Positions 6,900-17,155 are shown, counted from the stretch's first letter. The stretch: DNA of 64,000 nucleotides from Agromyces sp. LHK192 (GCF_004006235.1 NZ_CP034753.1:1426001-1490000), one strand, 5' to 3'. Numbers and translations are program-made. Notes: a model not told the origin generated them from the sequence alone.

Positions 6900-9800
6900 A
6901 TGTCCCCTCGAGTCACCGCCATCCTCGTCGTTCAGCGCGGCGGCGACCGCCTCCGCGACACCATCGCCGCGCTCGCCTCGCAGGAGCGGCGCCCCGACGA
7001 CCTGATCGTGGTCCTCAACGACGCCCCCGGCGCAGTCGAAGACGAGGTGAGCGCCGCAGCGCCGGGGCACGTGGTGCGGCTCGGTGCCAGGGCCTCGTTC
7101 GGCGAGGCCGTCCGCGCCGCCGACCGGGTGCTGGAGGCGCCGGCCGGCGACGCGGACGCGCTCTGGCTGCTCGCGGAGGACTCGGCCCCCGAGCCGCGCG
7201 CGCTCGCCGAACTCATCGCCACGCTCGAGACCGAGCGCTCGGTCGCGGTCGCCGGGCCCAAGCTGCTGCGCTGGGACGCACCCGACCGGATCGCGCACCT
7301 CGGGCGTTCCGTGACCCGGTTCGGTCGTACCGTCGACCTCGTCGCCGATGAACTGGACCAGGGGCAGCACGACGACCTGAGCGACGTCCTCGGCGTCGAC
7401 CCCGCCGGCGTGCTCGTCCGGCACACCGTCTGGCGGCACCTCGGCGGATTCGATCCCGGCCTCCCGGTCGCCGACGACGCGCTGGACTTCTCGATCCGGT
7501 CGCGGCTCGCCGGGCACCGGGTCAGCGCGGTGCCGACGGCTCGCGTCCGCGTCGCCGAGGAGGGCGTCTCCGGACAGCGCATCGGCCGGGCCCGCGCCGC
7601 GCGGCGAGCGCGGCGGATCGCGCGCTCGGCCCACCTGCACCGTCGCCTCGTCTACGCACCCGCGGTCGTGGTGCCGGTGCACTGGCTGAGCCTGCTGCCG
7701 CTCGCGCTCGGTCGCTCCATCGGCCTGCTCCTCCTGAAGGCGCCCGGCGCGATCGGCGGCGAGTTCGCGGCAGCGCTCGGGGCGATGTTCGCCTTCGGGC
7801 GCGTCGCCCGCGCGCGCGGACGGCTCCGGCGCGGAAAGCAGGTGGGCTGGGCGGCCATCGCACCGCTTCGGGTCTCCGCCGATGAGATGCGTCGCCGTCG
7901 CCGTGCCGCCGCAGAGGCCCGACGTGCGCGCGCCCGCGGGCGCACCGACGAGGTGCAGTTCATCGGCACGGGCGGAGGGTGGGTGCTGCTCGCGGCGTTC
8001 GCCGGGTCGCTCGTCGTCTTCGGTCGCCTGCTCGGTGCCACGGGGATCGGCGGCGGCGCCCTCGCCCCGCTGTCGGGTGGACTCGGGGAGCTCTGGACCA
8101 ACGCCGCCTACGGCTGGAGGGACATGGGTGCCGGATTCGTCGGTGCCGCCGATCCGTTCGCAGGGCTCCTCGCGGTGCTCGGCTCGATCACCTTCTGGTC
8201 GCCGTCGTACGCGATGGTGCTGCTGTGGTTGCTTGCGATGCCGCTCGCGGCGCTCGGCGCCTGGTTCGCCGCCAGCCGGCTGACCGACCGCGCCGCCGTG
8301 CGCGCCTTCGCGGGGCTCGTCTGGATGCTGGCCCCGCCGTTCCTCGTCGCCCTCGGCGATGGACGACCCGGTGCGGTGCTCGCGCACGTGCTGCTCGGCT
8401 GGCTCGCGTTCGCCGCGCTGGGCGCGGCGACGAGCTGGGCGGCCGCCGCGTCGGCGAGCCTCCTGTTCGCCGCGACCGTCGCCGCGGCGCCCAGCCTCGC
8501 ACCGGCGCTCCTGCTCGGCTGGATCGTCGCGATGGCGGTCAGCGGCCGTGCCATGGTGCGCTACCTCCTGCTCCCGGTGCCGGCGATCGCGCTGGCCGCG
8601 CCGCTCGTGTGGGAGCAGGTCCAGCGGGGCGCGTGGCTCGGCCTGGTCGCGGACCCGGGCGTGCCGTCGCCGTCCGCGGTGCCTGAGCCGGGCTGGCTCG
8701 CGATCGGATTCCCCGGCGGCTCCGACGGCGGCTGGGACGAGGTGGTCGCTTCGCTCGGCACCGGCTGGGATCCGCTCTGGCCGGCGCTCACCCTGCTCGC
8801 ACCACTGGTGCTCGCGGCCGCGGCATCGGTCGCCGGTGGTCGCACGCGGATCCGCGGCGCACTCGTGGCCCTCGCGGCGGCCGCGGCAGGGTTCGCGACC
8901 GCCGTCGCCGCATCCCGCCTGTCGGTCGCGACGGTCGGGCCGGAGGCGGTCGAGGTCTGGACGGGGGCCGGCCAGAGCCTCGCGTTCGCCGGCCTCGTCT
9001 TCGGTGCGGTCATCGCGTTCGACGCCGTCCGTCGCGGTTCCGCCGGCCTTGCGGTGCTGGCAGGCGCCGCGGCCCTCGGCCTCGTCCTGCCGCTCGCGAT
9101 CGACCTGGTCTCGGGGCGCGTCGACGTCGGCCCGGCAGGCACGCGCGAGCTGCCGGCGTTCGTCGTCGCCGAGGCATCCGACGACCCGCGGGTGACGACC
9201 ATGCGGCTCGAACCGCTCGCCGACGGAAGCATCCACGCCTCGCTCGAGCACGGCGCCGGCACGACCCTCGACGACCAGTCGACGCTCGACGCCACCCGGC
9301 CGGAGCTCACCGCCGACGAGGAGGAGCTGGCGGAGCTCGCCGGCAACCTCGCGTCGCGAAGCGGATTCGATGCTGCGGCGGCGATCGAGCAGTTCGGCAC
9401 GACGTTCGTGCTGCTCGGCGAGGCCGGCGAGGACCGCGCCGCCGAGGCGACCGTCGAACGGGCGCGCGCCGCCCTCGACGGCAACGCCGCGCTGGTCCCG
9501 GTCGGCGAGACCGCGTTCGGCGTGCTGTGGCGCTTCGCCGACGCACCGTCTCCGGCGCCCGCCGCGGCGATCCCGGATGATCCAGGGGGCGAGACCGGAC
9601 TGCGCTGGACGGTCCTCCAACTCGTCGTGCTCGGCCTCGCGCTGCTCCTCTCCATCCCGACCGGCATCGGGCGGGAGACCGATCGACGTGCCCCCCGGGC
9701 GCCGCGATCGCGACGCCCGAAGCGGGTGCCCGCTGCGGCGCTGACCGGCACGGCCGCCGCGGCGGGCGTCGCGAGCCCGGACGACGCGGAGCCGGGGTCG

Positions 9801-10067
9801 GAGACCGCGGAGGCGCAGGAGACCGCGGACGCTGCGGAGGCCCCGGAGGTTCCGGATGCCCCGATCATCCCGGCGGGGGCGGGGACCGTCGAACCGGATG
9901 TGCCGGATGATCCGGGATCGGAGATCGCGGGCGTCGTCGTGAACGCGGATGCCTCGGCCGAAACGGAGCAGGTCGACGACGGGGAGCCGGCGGGGGGCGC
10001 GGAGCCGGCGGATGACGCGACGACGGATGCAGGTGGCGTGGACCCGGAGGACGAGGAACGTGGCTAG
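6900..10067 (+). CDS. Large membrane glycosyltransferase, family 2 N-domain
   Basis: The 1055-residue protein starts with a GT-A glycosyltransferase family 2 domain (residues 1-230): VTAILVVQRGGDRLRDTIAALASQ, then a D-A-L-W-L-L-A-E-D segment in place of the DxD loop and FDPGLPVADDALDFSIRSRLAG. Next come a basic linker, about twelve membrane helices (residues 350-760), an extracytoplasmic part, a last helix (about 910-930) and an acidic Ala/Glu/Asp-rich cytoplasmic tail. It probably moves sugar onto a lipid-linked envelope glycan; acceptor unknown. The ATG has a TAGGCT -10 seven bases upstream, so the mRNA is likely leaderless. It overlaps the DUF5719 gene by 8 bases, and that pair is conserved next to whiB2 in actinobacteria. 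Confidence 0.83.
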   Translation: MSPRVTAILVVQRGGDRLRDTIAALASQERRPDDLIVVLNDAPGAVEDEVSAAAPGHVVRLGARASFGEAVRAADRVLEAPAGDADALWLLAEDSAPEPRALAELIATLETERSVAVAGPKLLRWDAPDRIAHLGRSVTRFGRTVDLVADELDQGQHDDLSDVLGVDPAGVLVRHTVWRHLGGFDPGLPVADDALDFSIRSRLAGHRVSAVPTARVRVAEEGVSGQRIGRARAARRARRIARSAHLHRRLVYAPAVVVPVHWLSLLPLALGRSIGLLLLKAPGAIGGEFAAALGAMFAFGRVARARGRLRRGKQVGWAAIAPLRVSADEMRRRRRAAAEARRARARGRTDEVQFIGTGGGWVLLAAFAGSLVVFGRLLGATGIGGGALAPLSGGLGELWTNAAYGWRDMGAGFVGAADPFAGLLAVLGSITFWSPSYAMVLLWLLAMPLAALGAWFAASRLTDRAAVRAFAGLVWMLAPPFLVALGDGRPGAVLAHVLLGWLAFAALGAATSWAAAASASLLFAATVAAAPSLAPALLLGWIVAMAVSGRAMVRYLLLPVPAIALAAPLVWEQVQRGAWLGLVADPGVPSPSAVPEPGWLAIGFPGGSDGGWDEVVASLGTGWDPLWPALTLLAPLVLAAAASVAGGRTRIRGALVALAAAAAGFATAVAASRLSVATVGPEAVEVWTGAGQSLAFAGLVFGAVIAFDAVRRGSAGLAVLAGAAALGLVLPLAIDLVSGRVDVGPAGTRELPAFVVAEASDDPRVTTMRLEPLADGSIHASLEHGAGTTLDDQSTLDATRPELTADEEELAELAGNLASRSGFDAAAAIEQFGTTFVLLGEAGEDRAAEATVERARAALDGNAALVPVGETAFGVLWRFADAPSPAPAAAIPDDPGGETGLRWTVLQLVVLGLALLLSIPTGIGRETDRRAPRAPRSRRPKRVPAAALTGTAAAAGVASPDDAEPGSETAEAQETADAAEAPEVPDAPIIPAGAGTVEPDVPDDPGSEIAGVVVNADASAETEQVDDGEPAGGAEPADDATTDAGGVDPEDEERG

Positions 10068-11514
10068 GGGAATGCTCGTGAAGGCCGGACTGCGGACGCT
10101 CGCGGGCGTCGCCGCGCTCGCCGCGGGCGGTGTGCTGGTCATGGTGGGGCTGCAGTCGAACTGGCCCGGATATCGCGCCGAGCCCCAGTCGGTGGAGGTT
10201 CGGCCCGAGCCGAGCGGGCAGGTGCGGGTCTGCCCGGGACCGCTCCTCGAACTCGCCGACGACGCGGCCGCGGCGACGACCGCCAGTTCCTTCGACAGCC
10301 CCGACCTCGTGACCCAGGTCCAGCCGGCGAGCGCGACGGTCCAGGAGATCGACCTCACGGCGCCCGACAACCCCGAGGCGGATTCGGACGGCACGCCCAC
10401 GGCGCTCGTCGCCGAGCCGACCGAGGTCGACGCGGGGCTGCTGGCGGGCGTCCAATCGCAGGAGGCTTCGACGGAGACGATGGCCGGGCTCGCGGTGGCC
10501 GCGTGCCGCGACGCGCTGGCCGAGTCCTGGCTCGTGGGCGGATCGACGGCGCTCGGGAGGGTGACGCTCGTGCTGCTCGCGAATCCCACCGACGTCGCCG
10601 CGAGCGTCGATCTGCGGATATTCGGCACCGACGGCCCCGTCGATGCTCCGACGGCACGAGGCATCCAGGTGCCGCCGCAGGAGCAGCGGGTGATCTCGCT
10701 CGCGGGGTTGGCCCCGAACCTCGACTCGCCGGTCGTACAGGTGACGGCCACTGGAGGGCGGATCGCGGCGACGCTCCAGCAGGCGTCGATCGACGGTCTC
10801 GTGCCCGCGGGCGCGGACCTGGTCGGTGCGACCGCGGCTGCTTCGTCCGAGCAGGTGATCCCGGGCGTGGTCGTGGCGGAGGCAGGCGGGATCGCCGTCG
10901 ACGAGGACCACCTGACCGGGGACGGCTTCCCCGTGGTGCGACTGTTCGCCCCCGGTGCGGAGGAGGCCGACGTCGAACTCGAACTCGTGCCGGCAGGCGG
11001 CGACGAGGGCGAGCTCATCGAGGTGGAACTGCTGCCGGGCCAGGTGACCGACGTGCCGCTCGGCGACGTCCCGGCCGGCACCTACACGGTGCGCATCGCC
11101 TCGGACCAACCGCTCGTCGCCGCCGCGCGCTCGAACATCGCTCCGATCCCCGCGACGGGTGACACGCAGTCGGTGGGCGAGCCCGGGGACGTCGCCTGGT
11201 TCGCTGCGGCGTCGCCGCTCGTGGGCGACGCGGCGGTGGCGATCGCCGACGCACCGGCGCCGCGGCTGCACCTGGTGAACCCGACCGACGAGACGCTGTC
11301 GGTCGTCGTCGCGGAGTCGTCGGGGGAACGCGAGGTCGAGATCCCGTCTCGAGCCGCGGTGGGCGTCGACGTCGACCCCGGCAGCGGGTTCACGCTGCGC
11401 GACGCCGATGGCCTGTACGCCTCGGTCAGCTACGAGGACGACCGCCTCATCGCGGCGACGGTGGTCGAGCCGGCGGCGCCCGCGGATGCGCCGATCCGGG
11501 TCTACCCGCACTGA
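10060..11514 (+). CDS. DUF5719 family secreted/membrane-anchored protein
   Basis: The 484-residue product begins with a basic stretch and one hydrophobic helix (about residues 10-28, TLAGVAALAAGGVLVMVGL) and then a long acidic, beta-rich extracytoplasmic region with repeats of the type LVNPTDE..SV and a final EDDRLIAATVVEPA. This fits the DUF5719 family, which is paired with the large GT2 protein. Its role is unknown; partnership in envelope glycan assembly is inferred from the overlap. I prefer the GTG at 10060, which has GGAGG about 9 bases upstream, over the ATG at 10072 whose AGGGG touches the start codon. Confidence 0.75.
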   Translation: MARGMLVKAGLRTLAGVAALAAGGVLVMVGLQSNWPGYRAEPQSVEVRPEPSGQVRVCPGPLLELADDAAAATTASSFDSPDLVTQVQPASATVQEIDLTAPDNPEADSDGTPTALVAEPTEVDAGLLAGVQSQEASTETMAGLAVAACRDALAESWLVGGSTALGRVTLVLLANPTDVAASVDLRIFGTDGPVDAPTARGIQVPPQEQRVISLAGLAPNLDSPVVQVTATGGRIAATLQQASIDGLVPAGADLVGATAAASSEQVIPGVVVAEAGGIAVDEDHLTGDGFPVVRLFAPGAEEADVELELVPAGGDEGELIEVELLPGQVTDVPLGDVPAGTYTVRIASDQPLVAAARSNIAPIPATGDTQSVGEPGDVAWFAAASPLVGDAAVAIADAPAPRLHLVNPTDETLSVVVAESSGEREVEIPSRAAVGVDVDPGSGFTLRDADGLYASVSYEDDRLIAATVVEPAAPADAPIRVYPH

Positions 11515-11538
11515 TGCCTGCGGGCGGTCGCGGGCATC
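11513..11538. terminator. Hairpin between convergent DUF5719 and zincin-like genes
   Basis: GATGCCTGCG (11513-11522) pairs with CGCGGGCATC (11529-11538), ten pairs with one G-T wobble and a 6-base loop, overlapping the DUF5719 stop codon. It lies between two convergent genes and could serve both. Confidence 0.45.
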
Positions 11539-11575
11539 CTGCGACGTCGGCCTCGGCGGCGGACGGGCCCGAACC

Positions 11576-12028
11576 TCAGAAGTGGCGGTATCGCCCCGGC
11601 GCCAGCTCCCAGGGATCCTTGCCGAGCAGGTCGGCGACCGCTCGGTAGACGCACGATTCGACGAGGAGCTTCTCGTCGCGGTCCTCGCCCTCCTGGAGCC
11701 GGAGGAACCGCACGATGGGCAACCGGAAGAACAGGATGCGCCGCTCGTCGTGGTAGACCTTCCACCGGTCGACGTGGTCGTCGTGGATCGCTTCCGCAGG
11801 GCCCTGCGCGACCTCGATGACGACGCCCTCGAGCTCGGGCCACAGGCTGCGCAGGTAGGACGCCGTCGTCGCGACGATCAGGTCGAACTCGTCGAGTCGT
11901 GAACGCAGCATCGGCAGGTGCGGCCCCGTGACCGCGGAACGCATGCCGCGTCCGTGACGATCGCGGGCGAGCCGGCGAGGCGACCTCGGAGCGGACGCGA
12001 CACGGCGGGAACGGGGCATGCGATCCAT
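11576..12028 (-). CDS. Metallopeptidase-family (zincin_1) protein without HExxH
   Basis: The 150-residue protein matches the small actinobacterial zincin-like family found beside DUF3499 and phosphomannomutase (Rv3259 in M. tuberculosis): a basic N-terminus, RHGRGMRSAV, a FDLIVATTASYLRSLWPELEGVVIEVAQGP core, RRILFFRLPIVRFL and a C-terminal helix LLVESCVYRAVADLLGKDPWEL. In true zincins that helix has HExxH; here the equivalent segment is VESCVYR with no His, so zinc peptidase activity is unlikely. Function unknown. The ATG at 12028 has GGTGGA upstream; 12019 is the alternative. It is divergent from DUF3499 with only 36 bases between the starts. Confidence 0.72.
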   Translation of the reverse strand: MDRMPRSRRVASAPRSPRRLARDRHGRGMRSAVTGPHLPMLRSRLDEFDLIVATTASYLRSLWPELEGVVIEVAQGPAEAIHDDHVDRWKVYHDERRILFFRLPIVRFLRLQEGEDRDEKLLVESCVYRAVADLLGKDPWELAPGRYRHF

Positions 12029-12064
12029 CGTAATGTCCACCGCATCGCTAGTCTGAGTCCTGCC

Positions 12065-12280
12065 ATGAGACGTTGTTCGCGCACCGCATGCACCGCCGAG
12101 GCGGTCGCGACCCTCACGTACGACTACGCCGACTCGCTCGCCGTGCTCGGCCCCTTGGCACCTCGTCGCGAACCTCACGGCTACGACCTCTGCGCCCGCC
12201 ACGCCGAGCGCACCTCTGCACCGCGCGGATGGCAGGTCGTTCGCCACCTGCCGCTCGGTGAACTAGGTTCGAGGGCGTGA
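12065..12280 (+). CDS. DUF3499 family protein
   Basis: The 71-residue protein has the family pattern: CSRTAC near the N-terminus (Cys4 and Cys9), AVATLTYDYADSLAVLGPLA, YDLCARHAERTSAPRGW. The two pairs of Cys plus His suggest a small zinc-binding knuckle; this is inferred from spacing. It sits directly before manB, overlapping it by 4 bases (GTGA), an arrangement conserved in actinobacteria. A TAGTCT hexamer lies 10 bases before the ATG. Function is not known. Confidence 0.8.
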   Translation: MRRCSRTACTAEAVATLTYDYADSLAVLGPLAPRREPHGYDLCARHAERTSAPRGWQVVRHLPLGELGSRA

Positions 12281-13707
12281 ATTCCGCGCAGCCTGCACCG
12301 CCCAGCCCACTCGCCGCGGTCGTCAAGGCCTACGACGTCCGCGGCATCGTCGGGGAAGGGCTGACCGACGAGGTCGTCGCCGCCCTGGGCGCCGCGTTCG
12401 TCGACGAGGTGGGGGCGGCCGGCGCCCGGGTGGTGGTCGGCCACGACATGCGCGGCTCCTCGCCGGGCTTCGCGACGGCGTTCGCGCGTGGAGCCACGGC
12501 GCGGGGGGCCGACGTCGTCGCGATCGGGCTCTGCTCCACGGACGAGAGCTACTACGCGTCGGGTTCGCTCGATGCGCCGGCGGCGATGTTCACCGCCAGT
12601 CACAACCCTGCGGCCTACAACGGCATCAAGTTCTCCCGCGCGGGTGCGAAGGGGATCTCGCTCGACACCGGCCTCGCCGCGATCCGCGACCGCGCGGCCG
12701 TGTACCTCGAGCGCGGCATCGACGCGGTCGCCCAGCCCGGCAGTATCGCGACCGCCGATGTGCTCGTCGAGTACGCCGCGTACCTGCGGTCGCTCGTCGA
12801 CCTCTCCGGCATCCGCCCGCTCAAGGTCGTGGTCGATGCGGGCAACGGCATGGGCGGCCTCACCGTCCCCGCGGTGCTCGGCGAAGCCGCGGGCCTGCCG
12901 GCGCTGCCGCTCGAGATCGTGCCGCTCTACTTCGAGCTCGACGGCACGTTCCCGAACCACGAGGCGAACCCGCTCGAGCCGGCCAACCTCGTCGACCTCC
13001 AGCGCGCCGTCGTCGAGCACGGCGCCGACCTCGGCCTCGCCTTCGACGGCGACGCCGACCGCTGCTTCGTGGTCGACGGGTCCGGCGACGCGGTGAGCCC
13101 CTCGGCGGTGGCGGCGGTCGTGGCGCTCCGCGAGGTCGCCCGGGTCCGGGCTGCCGGCGAGGAGGACGTGAACGTCATCCACAACCTGATCACCTCGCTC
13201 GCCGTTCCCGAGACGATCGTCGCGGCGGGCGCGAACCCGGTCCGCACCCGCGTCGGCCACTCCCTCATCAAGGACCGCATGGCCGAGACGGCTGCGGTGT
13301 TCGGCGGCGAGCACTCCGCGCACTACTACTTCCGCGATTTCTGGGGCGCCGACAACGGCATGCTCGCGGCGATGCACGTGCTCGCCGAGTTCGGTGCGCA
13401 GGATGCCCCGCTCGCGGAGCTCGCCGCGCGGTTCACGCCGTACGCGATGTCCGGTGAGATCAACTCGACCGTCGACGACGTCCCGTCCGCCTACACGCGC
13501 GTGGTCGAGGCCTTCACCGGACGGGGCGACTTCGACGAGCTCGACGGGCTCACGGTCACCGGGCTCACGGCCGAGGACGAGCCCTTCTGGTGGTTCAACG
13601 TGCGACCGAGCAACACGGAGCCGCTGCTCCGACTGAACGTCGAGGGCGAGGACGAGCAGACCATGCGCGCGATCCGCGACGAAGTGCTCGCCCTCATCCG
13701 CGGCTGA
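12277..13707 (+). CDS. manB: Phosphomannomutase/phosphoglucomutase
   Basis: The 476-residue alpha-D-phosphohexomutase converts mannose-6-phosphate to mannose-1-phosphate for GDP-mannose synthesis. It shows the four-domain family signatures: [13 protein letters not shown] at the N-terminus, the phosphoserine loop [13 protein letters not shown] (about residues 107-119), the Mg2+ loop DGDADRCF (about residues 257-264), [20 protein letters not shown] for sugar specificity and [15 protein letters not shown] for phosphate binding. The GTG start overlaps the DUF3499 stop and also has a TAGGTT -10 seven bases upstream, so it can be made from its own leaderless transcript as well as by coupling. Confidence 0.93.
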   Translation: MNSAQPAPPSPLAAVVKAYDVRGIVGEGLTDEVVAALGAAFVDEVGAAGARVVVGHDMRGSSPGFATAFARGATARGADVVAIGLCSTDESYYASGSLDAPAAMFTASHNPAAYNGIKFSRAGAKGISLDTGLAAIRDRAAVYLERGIDAVAQPGSIATADVLVEYAAYLRSLVDLSGIRPLKVVVDAGNGMGGLTVPAVLGEAAGLPALPLEIVPLYFELDGTFPNHEANPLEPANLVDLQRAVVEHGADLGLAFDGDADRCFVVDGSGDAVSPSAVAAVVALREVARVRAAGEEDVNVIHNLITSLAVPETIVAAGANPVRTRVGHSLIKDRMAETAAVFGGEHSAHYYFRDFWGADNGMLAAMHVLAEFGAQDAPLAELAARFTPYAMSGEINSTVDDVPSAYTRVVEAFTGRGDFDELDGLTVTGLTAEDEPFWWFNVRPSNTEPLLRLNVEGEDEQTMRAIRDEVLALIRG

Positions 13708-13756
13708 CTCCGAACGGGTGCGGCGGCGTCGGCATCCGCCTGCGACAATGGAGCGC

Positions 13757-15235
13757 ATGACGCTCTCCGACACCACCGTCCTGCCGTTCAAGGTCGCCGA
13801 TCTCGCGCTCGCGGAGGCGGGCCGTCACCAGCTCCGCCTCGCCGAGAACGAGATGCCCGGCCTGATGGCGCTGCGCGAGGAGTTCGCCGGAGCGCAGCCC
13901 CTCGCCGGCGCGCGAATCGCGGGCAGCCTGCACATGACCGTGCAGACCGCGGTGCTCATCGAGACGCTCGTCGCGCTCGGCGCGCAGGTGCGCTGGGCGA
14001 GCTGCAACATCTTCTCCACGCAGGATGAAGCCGCTGCCGCGATCGTGGTGGGGCCGGATGGCACGGTCGACGAGCCAGCCGGGGTTCCGGTGTTCGCCTG
14101 GAAGGGCGAGTCGCTCGAGGAGTACTGGTGGTGCACCGACCGCATCTTCGACTGGTCGGCGGAAGCCGCCGAGGCCGGGGCCGACTGGAACGGGCCGAAC
14201 ATGATCCTCGACGACGGCGGTGACGCGACCCTGCTCGTGCACGAGGGTGCGCGGTTCGAGGCGGCCGGCGCGGTGCCGCCGGCATCCGACGGCGACAGCC
14301 ACGAGTACCGGGTGGTGCTCGACACGCTGCGCCGCTCGTTGGCGGTGAGCCCCGACCGGTGGACCCGCATCGCGGCGGAGATCCGCGGCGTGACCGAGGA
14401 GACCACGACGGGCGTGCACCGCCTGTACGAACTGCACGCCGAGGGCGGGCTCGCCTTCCCTGCGATCAACGTCAACGACTCCGTGACGAAGTCGAAGTTC
14501 GACAACAAGTACGGCATCCGCCACTCGCTGCCGGACGGCCTCAACCGCGCGACCGACGTGCTGATGGGCGGCAAGGTCGCGTTCGTGTGCGGCTACGGCG
14601 ACGTCGGCAAGGGCGCGGCCGAGGCGCTCCGCGGTCAGGGCGCGCGCGTCATCGTGTCCGAGGTCGACCCGATCTGCGCGCTGCAGGCAGCCATGGACGG
14701 ATACCAGGTCTCGCGCCTCGAGTCCGTGCTCGGCGAGGTCGACATCCTCGTCACGGGCACCGGCAACAAGGACGTCGTCCGCCTCGACCACCTGCTCGGG
14801 CTCAAGCACCTCGCGATCGTCGCCAACGTCGGCCACTTCGACAACGAGATCGACATGGCCGCGCTCGAGTCGCTCGAGGGCGCCGAACGCGTCGAGATCA
14901 AGCCGCAGGTGCACGAATGGCGACTGCCGACCGGCCGCAGCGTGCTGGTGCTCAGCGAGGGTCGCCTCATGAACCTCGGCAACGCGACCGGCCACCCGTC
15001 GTTCGTCATGTCGAACTCGTTCACCAACCAGGTGCTCGCGCAGATCGAGCTCTGGACCCGGCCCGAGGAGTACCCGGTCGGCGTGTACGTGCTGCCGAAG
15101 CACCTCGACGAGAAGGTCGCGCGCCTGCACCTCGACGCGCTCGGCGTCGAGCTGACCGAGCTGACGCCCTCGCAGGCGGCGTACATCGGCGTACCGGTCG
15201 AAGGGCCGTACAAGGTCGACCACTACCGGTACTGA
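13757..15235 (+). CDS. sahH: Adenosylhomocysteinase
   Basis: SahH hydrolyses S-adenosylhomocysteine to adenosine and homocysteine with tightly bound NAD, restoring methylation capacity. The 492-residue protein has [17 protein letters not shown], the substrate segments [15 protein letters not shown] and DNKYG, the NAD-binding [24 protein letters not shown] (about residues 277-300) and the C-terminal KVDHYRY, where Lys and Tyr contact NAD. Length is normal for the actinobacterial form with its 40-residue insertion. I choose the ATG at 13757 because GACAAT is 7 bases upstream (leaderless); the ATG at 13748 lies inside that -10. It follows manB by 50 bases. Confidence 0.95.
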   Translation: MTLSDTTVLPFKVADLALAEAGRHQLRLAENEMPGLMALREEFAGAQPLAGARIAGSLHMTVQTAVLIETLVALGAQVRWASCNIFSTQDEAAAAIVVGPDGTVDEPAGVPVFAWKGESLEEYWWCTDRIFDWSAEAAEAGADWNGPNMILDDGGDATLLVHEGARFEAAGAVPPASDGDSHEYRVVLDTLRRSLAVSPDRWTRIAAEIRGVTEETTTGVHRLYELHAEGGLAFPAINVNDSVTKSKFDNKYGIRHSLPDGLNRATDVLMGGKVAFVCGYGDVGKGAAEALRGQGARVIVSEVDPICALQAAMDGYQVSRLESVLGEVDILVTGTGNKDVVRLDHLLGLKHLAIVANVGHFDNEIDMAALESLEGAERVEIKPQVHEWRLPTGRSVLVLSEGRLMNLGNATGHPSFVMSNSFTNQVLAQIELWTRPEEYPVGVYVLPKHLDEKVARLHLDALGVELTELTPSQAAYIGVPVEGPYKVDHYRY

Positions 15236-15296
15236 GCGAACGAGGGCCCGCGTCGCGAAGGCCTCGGGTCGGGCGCGCGCCCGGGTTCCGCGCCGC

Positions 15297-16139
15297 TCAA
15301 CGGCGCGGGAACCCCACCGGCCGATCGTCGAGCACCGGTTCGAGTCGGGCCAGGCGCTCGGCCTCCCGGTTGAGCGCTGCCAGGTCGCGCTCGCGCCGGA
15401 GCGCGACCACCCCGGCGAGGAACAACTCGTCGGCGACCGCCGGAACCGGCTCGACGTACGGGGCGACCTCCGCGGCGAGCTCCGCGGCGATCCGGGCGCG
15501 GCTCGACGGCACGAGGTGGGGCGCGTTGCGGAAGAACGCGGCGACCCGGCGTTCGAGCGGGTCGGGCAGACGCCCGACGTCCGCGACGCGGGCCCACCCC
15601 AGCAGGGGCGCGGGCACGCCGAACGACTGCGCGACGACCTGCGGCGCGCGCTCCACCTGCCCATGCGTGCCGGCGAGGATGTCGCCCAGCCGCTTCGACG
15701 AGGGATCGAGGAACCCCACCAGTGCGGCGAGGCCGCCGAAGGTCATGTAGATCTCGAGGACGCCCGTCATCGCGCGCACGAACGCGTGCCGCACGCCGAT
15801 CGCGCCGCCGTCGTCGCGCACGACCCGCAGCCCGAGGGCGAGCTTGCCGAGCGACCTCCCGCGGGTGGCGGTCTCCACGGCCGTCGGCACCACGACGAGC
15901 ACGAACACGAGGCTCGAGATGCCGACCGCCCGCCATGCGGCCTCATCGGCGTCCAGCCCGGCGAGCGCCAGCACCACCGCGAGGAGGAGGACGACGCTCA
16001 CCAGCACGTCGATGGCCGTGCCGCCCGCTCGGATCACCGCGCTCGCGGGCCGGACGTCGAGGGCGACCGCCTCGCCGGTGACGAGCGGATCGTCGGCGCC
16101 GCCGACCGCTGATCGTTCGAGAGGCGCGGGCTGCGACAT
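15297..16139 (-). CDS. RDD family membrane protein
   Basis: The 280-residue protein has an RDD-type domain in its first 150 residues: an AGGTAIDVLVSVVLLLAVVLAL helix where the family shows R-x-x-A-x-x-I-D, then TRGRSLGKLALGLRVVRDDG between helices and a third helix ending near FLDPSSKRLGDILAGT. A soluble Ala/Arg-rich C-terminal half (residues 170-280) follows. RDD proteins are membrane proteins of unclear function, some linked to ion transport. It is divergent from the SpoIIM gene with 17 bases between the start codons, the same pair as Rv3695/Rv3694c. Confidence 0.82.
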   Translation of the reverse strand: MSQPAPLERSAVGGADDPLVTGEAVALDVRPASAVIRAGGTAIDVLVSVVLLLAVVLALAGLDADEAAWRAVGISSLVFVLVVVPTAVETATRGRSLGKLALGLRVVRDDGGAIGVRHAFVRAMTGVLEIYMTFGGLAALVGFLDPSSKRLGDILAGTHGQVERAPQVVAQSFGVPAPLLGWARVADVGRLPDPLERRVAAFFRNAPHLVPSSRARIAAELAAEVAPYVEPVPAVADELFLAGVVALRRERDLAALNREAERLARLEPVLDDRPVGFPRR

Positions 16140-16156
16140 GGCTAGTATTCAAGCAG

Positions 16157-17155
16157 ATGGACCTCGACGCCCTCGCCACCGCCCGCCACGCCGAATGGCA
16201 CCGCCTCGACGCGCTCGCGCGATCCTCCGGTCGATTGTCGGGGAGCGAGGCCGACGAGTTGATCGAGCGCTACCAGTCCGGGGCATCCGACCTCTCGATG
16301 ATCCAGACGACCGCGGGCTCGACCGCGCTCGGCGATCGGCTGTCGATCTCGCTCGCACGCGCCCGCCTGCGGTTCACCGGGGCGCCGGAGAACCCGCTGT
16401 CGCAGTTCACCGGATTCGCCGCGCGATCGCTGCCCGCGGCGCTGTATCGCGTGCGGTGGCTCACGCTGGCGTGTGCCCTCGCGACCTTCGCGATCGCAGC
16501 GCTGGTCGCCTGGTGGCTCGCGGCGGATCCTCGCGCGCTCGCGAACCTCGGCACCGAGGCGGAGCTGCGCCAGATCGCCGAGGAGGGATTCGTCGCGTAT
16601 TACTCCGAGCATCCGGCGGGCTCGTTCGCCGGGTCGGTGTGGACCAACAACGCCTGGATCGCCGCGCAGTGCATCGCGTTCGGGATCACGGGCGTGTGGG
16701 TGCCGTACGTGATCGTCCAGAACGCGATCAACCTCGGCTCCAACGCGGCGGTGATGTTCGTGTACGGCGAGGCCGACGACTTCTTCCTGTACATCGCCCC
16801 GCACGGCCTGCTCGAACTCACGTGCATCTTCGTCGCGGCCGGTGCGGGCCTGCGGATCTTCTGGGCCTGGGTCGCGCCGGGCGCGCGCACCCGCATGGAG
16901 GCGATCGGGCAGGAGGCGCGGGCCCTCTTCGGCGTCGCGATCGGCCTCGTGTTCTTCCTGCTGGTCGCCGGCCTCATCGAGGGGTTCGTGACGCCCGCTC
17001 CCTGGCCGTGGGTCGTCAAGATCGGCATCGGCGTGCTCGCGCTCGCCGGTCTCCTCGTCGTCATGCTCGTGGTCGGCCGTCGAGCCGCACTCGGCGGCGC
17101 GACGGGCGACCTCGACGAGGAGCGGGCGGGCGCCCGCCGCATCACGGCCGGCTGA
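16157..17155 (+). CDS. Stage II sporulation protein M (SpoIIM) family membrane protein
   Basis: The 332-residue protein starts with a soluble helical domain (LATARHAEWHRLDALARSSGRLSGSEADELIERYQSGASDLS), then a SpoIIM core with about five membrane helices; conserved features include NNAWIAAQCIAFGITGVW and PHGLLELTCIFVAAGAGL. In Bacillus SpoIIM works in septal wall degradation during engulfment; in non-sporulating actinobacteria it is part of the MoxR/DUF58 block and its role is unknown. TAGTAT lies 8 bases before the ATG, so the message is probably leaderless. Confidence 0.85.
   Translation: MDLDALATARHAEWHRLDALARSSGRLSGSEADELIERYQSGASDLSMIQTTAGSTALGDRLSISLARARLRFTGAPENPLSQFTGFAARSLPAALYRVRWLTLACALATFAIAALVAWWLAADPRALANLGTEAELRQIAEEGFVAYYSEHPAGSFAGSVWTNNAWIAAQCIAFGITGVWVPYVIVQNAINLGSNAAVMFVYGEADDFFLYIAPHGLLELTCIFVAAGAGLRIFWAWVAPGARTRMEAIGQEARALFGVAIGLVFFLLVAGLIEGFVTPAPWPWVVKIGIGVLALAGLLVVMLVVGRRAALGGATGDLDEERAGARRITAG

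Noticed and set aside
6399..11081. A 1560-codon minus-strand ORF
   Set aside because: It is antisense to whiB2, the GT2 gene and DUF5719, all of which have clear family motifs; its sequence is low-complexity Arg/Ser/Pro.
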